Assembly (NCBI GenBank): GCA_030544215.1
Contig: JARZZO010000002.1
Location: 58,100,650-58,164,649 of the forward strand
Reading direction: 5' to 3'
DNA: 64,000 bases
Source: Zantedeschia hybrid cultivar
Taxonomy: Eukaryota; Streptophyta; Magnoliopsida; Alismatales; Araceae
Position 1 is the first letter of the stretch. Every line of letters begins with the position of its first letter. Below the pieces are notes generated by a model. That model saw nothing but the letters and a program-made list of their open reading frames with translations, had not been told where the DNA came from and did not search any database. A program made the position numbers and the translations under genes. Shown piece by piece: positions 55,906 to 64,000 of this stretch.

Positions 55906-58560
55906 ATGAAAAAGTACATAACAGCCCTAAAGGCGAGGAGACCGCAGCAAGCAAGACCACCGGCACAAGCAGTAGCGCCACCCAACATGGGCATAGTGCA
56001 GAATCCACTCCCTGAGCACCAGAACCAAAACCAGGTTGCTCCCATTTTGACGAACAGCCAGTCTGAGGCTGGTCGTGGGCAGCAGTGGAGAGTAGAGGAC
56101 TCTTCCTCTCTTTGTTCAACGGGTCACGTTCAAAGTACCGCAGAGCGACCACCACGCCGCACCATCCACATACCAAGGCCACAACCCATTACTATCACCC
56201 CTATACCCACACCCACATATCACTCGCCCTCACCCAATAACCCACTACCACTACCCACCTTCCTAAGACCCATTACACCCCGCACTACTACGCCTCCATC
56301 ATATAACCCCCCGCAAACCAATAACGCGCCCCTCCTACCATCCAGGCCACTATTGCGCATACCATTTCCTACTTCACCCACTACCACCACCACTTATTCA
56401 GATATCCCCTTACCATCTAGACCGCTATTACGCATACCATTCCCCACTTCACCAACCACTTACCCATCCACCATCCAACCCTCTAGGCCTCTAATCCGCA
56501 CCGCGCCATCACCACCTAGCCCTACGCCATCGCCTACATACCAACCCCCTACACCATCCGCACCATCCAACCCTGCGGTACTTAAGGTGTCACCCGGATC
56601 CTCCATGGTTGAGGAACACGCGCTCCGGAGTGGCAGGATTTTCAACAAGGTCTTCCCTCAGTCCACAGTCAGAGACGGCCCATCACAGCCGACTGAGGAA
56701 GCCCATAATGAAGAGAGTGCACCAGGCACTCAATACGACCTGTTGAAACACCTGGATCGGATACCGGCACGGATCACTATACTCGAGCTGATCAAAAGAT
56801 CCAAGAGTCACCAAGAAGCTTTAATGGAATATCTGCAGAAGGTGATGGTCAATGAAGACGTGCCGGTAGAGAATATTGCAGCACTACTAGTTCCTCAGGG
56901 GGATCAGCCCTCAATAACATTTCATACATCGGAACTAGCACCGCCGGCAGCCAGAAGCATGGCTCTGAGCATCACGGTCAACATCTGTAAGAAGGCCGTG
57001 GATGCATGCCTGGTCGACACAGGGGCTTCGATCAATGTTTTACCTCCGAAGACCCTGGAGCTGTGCGGTGTGCCCAAAGAGAAATGGCTGCCCAGCCCAA
57101 TCTCAGTAACAGCATATGACAATTCTACCCGTTCCCCTCTGGGAATTGTCTATTTAAAGGTGGAGCTGGGCCCTGTAAGTCATGCAGAGGTCGAATTTCA
57201 CATCCTAGAAATCGACCCTTCCATAAATGCCATTTTAGGTCGTCCTTATATTAAAACTCTTGAGGCGATTCCCTCTACGAATCATCAATGCCTCAAATTC
57301 CCTTATAAAGGACGAATTATTAAAGTGACGAGCATGCCGATCCTTGCTGCTGCTCATACCTTGAACATTAAATCTGCTATTTTACCTGGCCGACAACCTT
57401 TTCTGTCGGTATTACAGGTCTACCGTCCAATGGCTGATCCTCTGAAAGCCGCCACTATTTCTCCATACCCATTAGATGCTATCAAAAGGGGGAAGTACAT
57501 GAGTACCCCAGGATGGAGGATCATGATGAAGAACGGCTACGAGCCTGGGAAAGGTCTGGGCACACAATTGCAAGGCAGGACCACTCCTGTCAGAAATCAT
57601 CGAGCAGCACCTGGAAGTGGTCTGGGCTATAGACCAATAAAACTGAAGCAAGATCCGGTTCAGCAAGCAGAGATCAAAAAAGGTCCGAAGATCTGGGAGG
57701 CAATGTCTACACCACCCAAAGAAGGCCGAGATCCCTTAACATGGACCCTGTGTACGCACTTCGTGAAAGGGCCCATACTTAGCCAAGACAATACGGTAGT
57801 CATTACTTCCTGTTTTGACTTCCATGATATATATGGGAGGGACTTGGCCAGACATTGTTCCGAACTGCTTACGTACCAATCCTTGGAGGCTCTGCGGCCT
57901 ATGAAAAGGAGGAAATTTCATGATCCTGAATGTGAATGGTACATGTGGTTCGACCTGAGGGACCTGTATATTGCACTGAACAGACTATTCCTGGATCCTG
58001 CAGAACCTAAGTGGCCGCCGCAGATTGATGAACTGATTGAAAGCCCTGGTGCCATATTTGACAAGCGGATACTGCTATCTGAAGAAACTGACGAAGGGAA
58101 GCCAGATGACCCCTATGAAGCTGGTTACACAACAGATCTGCTTTGGAGGGGGACATATCCTTCACATGTCTTCACGCTCCATACTTTTTTCCGTACACTG
58201 CTCTTGACCCCGACTTGGTCGCGGGTCATAATTGAAGATATTCCACGGGCTCCGCCCATCATGATTGCTCTGTCCCCTCGGGACATTATACCACAACCTC
58301 CTCTCGATCTAGAGAGGTTGTATAATCTGATCTGGGACATATTACTATATGATCCCCCTAATCCTCTGGCCTTGGTGCCACTTCCTCCGTCTGATTCTCC
58401 TCCCATTTTTATTCATTCATGCTTTATGTTTAATTCTTTCATTGTCCAAAAAAAAACGCCAATTTGGCAACAAATTCTTCCCAAATCCTCATTGAGGAAA
58501 CATCTTACTTGTCCGATTGCACCTCGCCGCGCGGGTCCTTCGGTCAAGATTCTCTTCTAG
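55906..58560 (+). CDS. gypsy C protease with G-patch-like segment and extra domain
   Basis: An open frame of 884 codons in a frame different from both gag and pol. Residues 1-230 are extremely Pro/Thr-rich. The aspartic protease follows with DTGAS at 371-375 and ILGRPYI about 70 residues on. Residues about 530-580 resemble a G-patch (GYEPGKGLGTQLQG, SGLGY), known from other plant gypsy proteins. Residues about 600-884 contain conserved-looking acidic and aromatic sequence (FDLRDLYIALNRLFLDPA) that I do not recognise. It begins 12 bases after the gag stop, so expression probably needed a frameshift or reinitiation. Confidence 0.8.
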   Translation: MKKYITALKARRPQQARPPAQAVAPPNMGIVQNPLPEHQNQNQVAPILTNSQSEAGRGQQWRVEDSSSLCSTGHVQSTAERPPRRTIHIPRPQPITITPIPTPTYHSPSPNNPLPLPTFLRPITPRTTTPPSYNPPQTNNAPLLPSRPLLRIPFPTSPTTTTTYSDIPLPSRPLLRIPFPTSPTTYPSTIQPSRPLIRTAPSPPSPTPSPTYQPPTPSAPSNPAVLKVSPGSSMVEEHALRSGRIFNKVFPQSTVRDGPSQPTEEAHNEESAPGTQYDLLKHLDRIPARITILELIKRSKSHQEALMEYLQKVMVNEDVPVENIAALLVPQGDQPSITFHTSELAPPAARSMALSITVNICKKAVDACLVDTGASINVLPPKTLELCGVPKEKWLPSPISVTAYDNSTRSPLGIVYLKVELGPVSHAEVEFHILEIDPSINAILGRPYIKTLEAIPSTNHQCLKFPYKGRIIKVTSMPILAAAHTLNIKSAILPGRQPFLSVLQVYRPMADPLKAATISPYPLDAIKRGKYMSTPGWRIMMKNGYEPGKGLGTQLQGRTTPVRNHRAAPGSGLGYRPIKLKQDPVQQAEIKKGPKIWEAMSTPPKEGRDPLTWTLCTHFVKGPILSQDNTVVITSCFDFHDIYGRDLARHCSELLTYQSLEALRPMKRRKFHDPECEWYMWFDLRDLYIALNRLFLDPAEPKWPPQIDELIESPGAIFDKRILLSEETDEGKPDDPYEAGYTTDLLWRGTYPSHVFTLHTFFRTLLLTPTWSRVIIEDIPRAPPIMIALSPRDIIPQPPLDLERLYNLIWDILLYDPPNPLALVPLPPSDSPPIFIHSCFMFNSFIVQKKTPIWQQILPKSSLRKHLTCPIAPRRAGPSVKILF

Positions 58561-58793
58561 ATATACTCTGTCCCTCCCCTCGGGAGGATTTTCTTGTATT
58601 TCCACTTGTACCCTAGGATTTTCATCCTACTTCATCTTCGTTAGGTTATGATAGTGAAGTTAGGCAGTCTAGTCAGGTTAGGGAGTCTAGGAAGCCTAAG
58701 GGTAGGCGAATTCCAGATAGATACCTCCAGGACTTAGCTGATAAATGCTCTTCTTGCTCTCTGATCCCTCTGTTTTTAGAAAATCCAATTCAG
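58561..58793 (+). other. gap between protease and RT frames of gypsy C
   Basis: Stops occur in the pol frame here. Protein-like pieces suggest a former coding link broken by an indel, but no continuous frame joins the two. Confidence 0.5.
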
Positions 58794-60533
58794 ATGCCAG
58801 AAGATTGCATGGATGATGAGTCAGTCAATGATGGGTACGGGGTATATGAATTAGTACATGAAAAGGACCCCATTGAGGAAGATGACGAGGACGCGGCTGA
58901 GGCATATGCCAGTGGAGTGAAGAGATTCGATGAACCCTCAGCTGCCGTAGAAAAGCCCACCAAAGAAATTAATTTAGGGACTGAAGACGAACCTAAGGTT
59001 GTCCTCGTCAGTAAAAGTCTTTCTTCAGAGGATGAAAAGGCAATGGTACGAGTTCTCAAGGACTATAAGGACACTTTCGCTTGGAGTTATGAAGATATGC
59101 CGGGGTTAGACTCATCTTTAGTTGAACATAGATTAACATTAAAGGATGGAGCTAGCCCTGTCAAACAAAAATTAAGGCGATTCCACCCACAAATGGCTCT
59201 AAAGATGAAGGAAGAGGTCGACAAGTTGCATAAAGCCAAATTTATTAGAGTTGTCCTCTATCCACAATGGGTGGCTAACATAGTCCCGGTTATGAAGAAG
59301 GACGGAAAGGTCAGAATTCGCATTGATTTCCGCGATTTGAACCAGGCGTGTCCTAAAGTTGATTTTCCATTGCCTCATATTGATGTACTCATCGATAATA
59401 CCGCTGGCTATGAGACGTTATCATTTATGGATGGATTTTCAGGATATAATCAGATTAAGCTGGCAGAAGAGGATCAAGAGAAAACGTCATTCACTACACC
59501 TTGGCGAACATATTGTTATGTTGTCATGCCGTTTGGATTAAAGAATGCTGGAGCCACTTATCAGAGGGCCATGATGGCAATATTTCATGACATGATGCAT
59601 ATAGATCTGGAAGTGTATGTGGATGACTTATTAGTTAAATCTAAAACAAAGGCTGAGCACGCTAAAATTTTGGCAAGGGTATTAGAGAGATCGAGAGAAT
59701 ATCAGTTAAAGATGAACCCCAAGAAATGTGTATTCGGGGTATCTTCAGGGAAATTGCTTGGATTTATTGTCAGCAAACGGGGAATTGAGATCGATCCTAA
59801 CAAGGCGAAGGCTATTAGAGAAATTCCACCTCCCAAAAACTTGAAAGAGTTGAGAGGATTAATCGGGAGGTTACAATTTATTCGCCGTTTTGTCTCCCAG
59901 CACTCACAAAGGTGTAAGCCGTTTTACGAGCTTACCAAGCCGGGAGTCAAATTCGATTGGGACGATAAGTGTCAGGAGGCATTCGATGGATTAAAGAACT
60001 ATTTAGCAAGTCCTCCTGTTTTGAGACCACCATCTCCAGGCAGACCATTGATACTTTATATTTCAGTCCCGGATGATGCAGTGGGGGCTGTCTTAGCACA
60101 AGAAGATGAAGAAGGAAAAGAGAGGGCAGCCTATTATCTCTCTAAACTTCTCAACCCCGCTGAACAGAGATATACGACGATGGAGAAAACATGTGCAGCA
60201 TTGGTCTGGGTTGTGCAGAAATTAAAGCATTATTTTCTGGCCCATGAAGTCCATCTCATCGCTAGGATGAATCCGATCAAATTCCTTCTGGAGAAATATG
60301 TTCTTACTGATAGGTTAGCGCGATGGCAAAGCTTTCTATCTCAATTCGATATCATTTATATTCAGCAGAAAGCGATCAAGGGCTATGCCATAGCAGAACA
60401 TCTCGCTCATCATCCCCTTCCTCGATTTGATCCAGTGCGATCAGAGTTTCCAGATGAGGAACTGATGTCCGTAAATCAAATCAGAGATGATATGTGGACT
60501 CTGCATTTTGACGGAGCTCTGAATTCTCATTGA
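58794..60533 (+). CDS. pol: gypsy C reverse transcriptase and RNase H
   Basis: An open frame of 579 codons. After an acidic lead, the reverse transcriptase carries WVANIVPVMKKDGKVRIRID, FMDGFSGYNQIKL, MPFGLKNAGATYQRAMM and the catalytic YVDD (59617-59628). The RNase H follows: LILYISVPDDAVGAVLAQE, RAAYYLSK, YTTMEKTCAALVW. The frame ends with TGA at 60531-60533 inside the start of the second RNase H (WTLHFDGALNSH), after which the same frame goes on. All catalytic boxes look intact. Confidence 0.9.
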   Translation: MPEDCMDDESVNDGYGVYELVHEKDPIEEDDEDAAEAYASGVKRFDEPSAAVEKPTKEINLGTEDEPKVVLVSKSLSSEDEKAMVRVLKDYKDTFAWSYEDMPGLDSSLVEHRLTLKDGASPVKQKLRRFHPQMALKMKEEVDKLHKAKFIRVVLYPQWVANIVPVMKKDGKVRIRIDFRDLNQACPKVDFPLPHIDVLIDNTAGYETLSFMDGFSGYNQIKLAEEDQEKTSFTTPWRTYCYVVMPFGLKNAGATYQRAMMAIFHDMMHIDLEVYVDDLLVKSKTKAEHAKILARVLERSREYQLKMNPKKCVFGVSSGKLLGFIVSKRGIEIDPNKAKAIREIPPPKNLKELRGLIGRLQFIRRFVSQHSQRCKPFYELTKPGVKFDWDDKCQEAFDGLKNYLASPPVLRPPSPGRPLILYISVPDDAVGAVLAQEDEEGKERAAYYLSKLLNPAEQRYTTMEKTCAALVWVVQKLKHYFLAHEVHLIARMNPIKFLLEKYVLTDRLARWQSFLSQFDIIYIQQKAIKGYAIAEHLAHHPLPRFDPVRSEFPDEELMSVNQIRDDMWTLHFDGALNSH

Positions 60534-61541
60534 AAAGGGATCGGTATTGTTCTGTTATCACCTGAAGGTATCACCATTCCACAAGCCTTTCAGCTTGATT
60601 TTCCAGTTACAAACAATATAGCTGAATACGAGGCACTCCTTGCTGGTCTCGAGGCCGCTCATTTCCATGGTGCTACCAAACTCAGGATTGTAGGTGATAG
60701 CCAACTGATTCTTCGCCAAGTGCTGACCAAGTATCGAACTCTCGATCCCAAGCTCAAGCCTTACCAAGAATTGACTTCTGCATATTCAAAGCTTTTCACG
60801 AAATTGATCTTTGTCCATGTCCCTAGGAATCAAAACATCTTAGCTGACGCTCTAGCTTCACTTGCATCTTCTCTTGATTTTCCAATCAGCAAACAATCCG
60901 AATCAATTATAGTTCATAGGCGTCTTTCACTTGCCGTGAAAGACCCTTCATTCCTTAGAACTAAGGAGAAATTGCTGAAGAAAGTCAGAGACGGAGATAT
61001 CATTGAGAAAAGAGAAATCATGTTAATGGAGCTGTTAGAAGATATGGATGATGAACAGAAGCCATGGTATTATGAAATTGTCAAATATTGTGAAGATCAA
61101 TCATATCCTGAGGAAGTTACAACTGAGGAGAAGAGAGCTATCATGAGAGTTGCTCAACGATACACCCTAGTTGGGGGAGCATTGTACAAGAGAGGTTTTG
61201 ATGGAGTTCTTCTGAGATGTCTAGACGAAAATGAGCTTTGGAAGGTTATGGAAGGAGCTCATAGTGGAGTTTGTGGTGGCCATGTCAATGGACAGATGCT
61301 AGCAAAGAAGATCCTTAGACAAGGATTTTATTGGCCAACCATGGAAGAAGACTGTGTAGGATATGTCCGTAGGTGTGCTAAGTGTCAACTTCACGCCGAT
61401 AAAATTCATTCTCCTGCATCTTCACTCCATCCTGTTTCTTTCCCATGGCCTTTCTCCATGTGGGCTTTCGACATCATTGGACCTCTTGGTAATCCAGATT
61501 CCGGCATCAAGCACAAATCTTTCATTCTCACGGCAACGTAA
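60534..61541 (+). pseudogene. pol: gypsy C archaeal-type RNase H and integrase zinc finger
   Basis: Same frame as the reverse transcriptase after the TGA. The second RNase H shows NNIAEYEALLAGLEAA, GDSQLILRQ and HVPRNQNILADALASLAS. The integrase zinc finger is HSGVCGGHVNGQMLAKKIL with CAKCQ, followed by WAFDIIGPLG with the first catalytic aspartate. A TAA at 61539-61541 stands where relatives usually have aspartate before YFTKWAEA. Breaks are single-base in nature. Confidence 0.88.
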
Positions 61542-62316
61542 TACTTCACCAAGTGGGCAGAAGCTGAAGCATACGTGGAGATCAAAGCATCAACCGTCTG
61601 CAAGTTCATCATGAAGAACATCATCACTCGATTTGGAATTCCAAGCACCATCGTCACCGACAACGGACCGCAGTTCGTGTCACAAGAATTGAAGGACCTC
61701 TGTAACATGTATAAAATTGCATTGCATCATTCATCTCCTTATTATCCGCAAGGCAATGGTCAAGCAGAGGCAATAAATAAGACTTTGATAAAAATCATCA
61801 AAAAGACGTGTAAATCTAACAAATTCGCAGATTGGCCAGAAAAATTGGTTGAGGCTCTATGGGCCTACCGAACTTCAATCTGCACGCCTACTGGACAAAC
61901 TCCTTATTCCTTAACATTTGGAATGGAGGCGGTAGTTCCATATGAGATCCTCATACCGTCATTAAGAGTACAATTGAATAAGGAATTCTCCATTGATGAA
62001 CATCGTTCAGCACTCCTTGCTCAATTGGAACTTTTAGACGAGAAAAGATGGTCAGCTGCTAATCATGCAAAAGTTTATCAAAATAGACTAGCACGTTTTT
62101 ATCAAAAGAAAGTCATTGAACGTAAGTTCAAAGTCGGTGAAATGGTTGTCAAAAGAATTTTTGTAAAACCTGGCGGTCCGCGTTCTAAGCTCCAACCCAA
62201 CTGAGAAGGACCTTATGTTGTATCGCACGCTTTTCCTGGTAATGCTTATCGTCTTATTAATGCAGAAGGAGAAGAGCTAAAACATCCATGGAATGGTTTA
62301 CATCTTAAGAAATAGT
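61542..62316 (+). pseudogene. pol: gypsy C integrase core and C-terminus
   Basis: Same frame. ITRFGIPSTIVTDNGPQF has the second catalytic aspartate, and YYPQGNGQAEAINKTLIKI the catalytic glutamate. The conserved WAYRTSICTPTGQTPYSLTFG and the C-terminal EGPYVV and HPWNGLHLKKY segments follow. A TGA at 62202-62204 replaces a codon that is tryptophan in relatives. The natural stop is TAG at 62314-62316. Confidence 0.88.
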
Positions 62317-64000
62317 ACCCTTAGGTTAAAGAGTCGATCAGTATGGTACAAAGACCAGTGGAATCAGAAAATTTATAAACTCAAATTTCCTTATCAGTCT
62401 AGATAACTTAACTTTAAGCCCATTACTGCACACACTGACACGTTTGATTCGTGAATAACAAGAGATGACAAGTCCTAAAGAATATCGAAAGCTTGACCGA
62501 AAGTGTAAAGTACAAATCATTCATTTTTGAAGCAAAAATTCTGTTTTAAACTCGGCCCATGATGTCGGAACGAGACTTAGAATAGATTACCAAGAATACC
62601 CGCCATCTTAGTAGGAGGCCGTCGTAAAAAAAATGGGGGAGATCCGTCCTGAAAAGCAAAGAAAAGAAAAGAAAAAGCAAAAAGGCAAAAAGCCAAATGT
62701 CAAATCAAAAGGCCATTACACTATAAACGTTACATCAAGGCCATGAAATGAAATGAAAGGGAACGCAAGGTCGATAAATACCCCGGAAAGAAAATGACCG
62801 AACCCCAACGGATATTAGGGTAGGAAAGGAACATCTTTTTAAGTCTCCAGAATCTTCTCATGGGCTTTCTAAACTTATTCATCTTTTCTTTCTAAAGAGA
62901 TGTACTTCAACTTAAGGTGGCTTAGATTGACTAAGGGTCAAATCATCAAATGGGATCACGAATGGAAACACAAGTTTAAACACGATGGGTTTAAGTTAAG
63001 TTGTTAAAGAACGATTTGGAAATTAAGTTAATAAATGAATATGATCTTTTGATCCAAGTACCGTGCTGATCTTTATGTCAAAATCCAAAAAAATACATAA
63101 GTCAAAAATAAAAAAAATACATATGTCAAAATCCAAAAAAAATACATACAACAAAAATCTAAAAAAATACATATGTCAAAAATAAAAATAAAATAAAATA
63201 TACATGTTTAAAAAAAAATTCAAAAAAATACATATGTCAAAATCCAAAAAAAAATACATAAGTCAAAAATAAAAAAAAATACATATACATCAAAAAGTCA
63301 AAAAAAAATACATATGTCAAAATTCAAAAAAAGGCATATATTTCAAAACCCCAAACAAAAATGAATATTTCAAAACAACAAAAAATATTTCAATTAGCAT
63401 CTGCTTGTTGCACTTAGTATGTTTCATTCCTTTTATTTTCAGTGAGCATCTGTTTGCTTGTATGTTGCATTTTGCTTAAGTTTGATTATTCTCATTACCT
63501 TTGTTAATAAAGGCTATGCCCCTTGACCCTTCTATCAAGGATAGGATCAAGTAGTCGGTTACTTAACCAGGCAAGGGGCTAAGCCTAAACAGATACTTAA
63601 CATGTTTTTTCAAGTTGTATACAGGACATAAGGCATTGGTAAAGTTGGAATCCGAATAGAGAACAAGCAGAAACCTGTTTCTGTGAGTAAAAGGCGTCGA
63701 GGATAAGCGACGCTTTTAAACTTTAAATGGCGTCTGCACGACACGACGCGTTTCAGCTCTTTATGTTATTTACCCGAAATTCCATGTTTTGGATGTTTAA
63801 ATTGAATATTTGTTTGGAATTATTAACAATTTTGATTGCAAGAAATTCGGATAAAGCTGAAATGTCAAGAAGATCCCACTGTGGAAGTCAAGAAGTCTTG
63901 ACCGTGGCTAAAAAGACGGTTATTTCTACCCATGTACTATTCCATGTAATTATTTTGCATTCGCATTACTATATGATAAATATTTATTAGAGCATATCAA
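62317..64000 (+). other. 3' non-coding region of gypsy C
   Basis: No coding frame. It contains an A-rich tandem repeat (63070-63345) and two GCGTC/GACGC hairpins (63694, 63730). A GGGGGAGA-like purine stretch near 62632 could be a polypurine tract, but no TGTAGACACG start is visible afterwards, so the 3' LTR should start beyond the window. Confidence 0.6.
63070..63345 (+). repeat. A-rich tandem repeat, about 10 units
   Basis: Variants of AAAAAAATACATATGTCAAA recur with alternating TCAAAATCC and TCAAAAATA middles and unit lengths of about 25-30 bases. Confidence 0.85.

Larger units (their letters stand above)
51316..64000 (+). mobile_element. gypsy element C, Tat-type, right end beyond window
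   Basis: A Ty3/gypsy retrotransposon inserted in A' reverse transcriptase sequence. It has a 5' LTR (51316-52838), primer-site-like motif, gag, protease with a G-patch-like segment, reverse transcriptase, two RNases H and integrase, then a non-coding 3' region. The archaeal-type second RNase H assigns it to the Tat lineage. The three main reading frames lie in frames different from each other, and pol has three single stops. The 3' LTR is not in the window. GTGAT at 51311-51315 is the presumed target duplication. Confidence 0.9.

Overview
The window is nuclear DNA of a flowering plant. It holds one large intron-rich gene on the minus strand, promoter-proximal DNA to its right, and then about 33 kb of nested LTR retrotransposons read on the plus strand. 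The plant origin follows from the kinesin family present (KIN-7, organelle-type group), the GT/AG intron structure, and Ty1/copia and Ty3/gypsy (Tat-type, dual RNase H) elements. I cannot name the species.

Positions 1-28277 are a KIN-7 kinesin gene read right to left. Sixteen coding exons can be placed by splice sites and reading phase. They join without a break into 616 codons: a serine-rich N-terminal extension, the whole motor domain (P-loop, switch I, switch II), the neck and the first coiled-coil segments. The 3' part of the gene lies beyond the left edge. Exonic coding sequence is only about 1.85 kb of 27.5 kb. The introns carry two LINE remnants, a hAT-like and a Tourist-like MITE candidate, a solo copia LTR with a 5-bp target duplication, many microsatellites and short tandem duplications. 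A pyrimidine-rich leader (28278-28560) and a GC-rich upstream block (to about 29570) follow.

Positions 29600-31430 are very AT-rich and contain a near-perfect foldback (two 90-bp arms, 88 matches). From 31430 to 37060 lies a decayed Tat-type gypsy element (D). From 37060 comes a copia LTR (A) with its primer-binding site and 0.6 kb of leader. At 39078 this is interrupted by a younger related copia element (B, 39078-48293) whose 3' LTR is cut short. A badly decayed copy of the same copia family (A', 48294-51315) follows. It is interrupted at 51316 by a second, fairly intact Tat-type gypsy element (C), which runs off the right edge.

The most unusual content is structural. Copia B has lost almost all of gag. 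In its place is a 3-kb leader with two hairpin arrays: twelve short AT-rich palindromes in which one stem position switches between C-G and T-A together, and four hairpins with an identical core but different, still complementary, outer stems. The second hairpin type recurs in A', including a cluster between integrase and reverse transcriptase. Gypsy C has its own dispersed hairpin family (GCGTC...GACGC) in LTR, leader and 3' region. No protein-based novel system was found.
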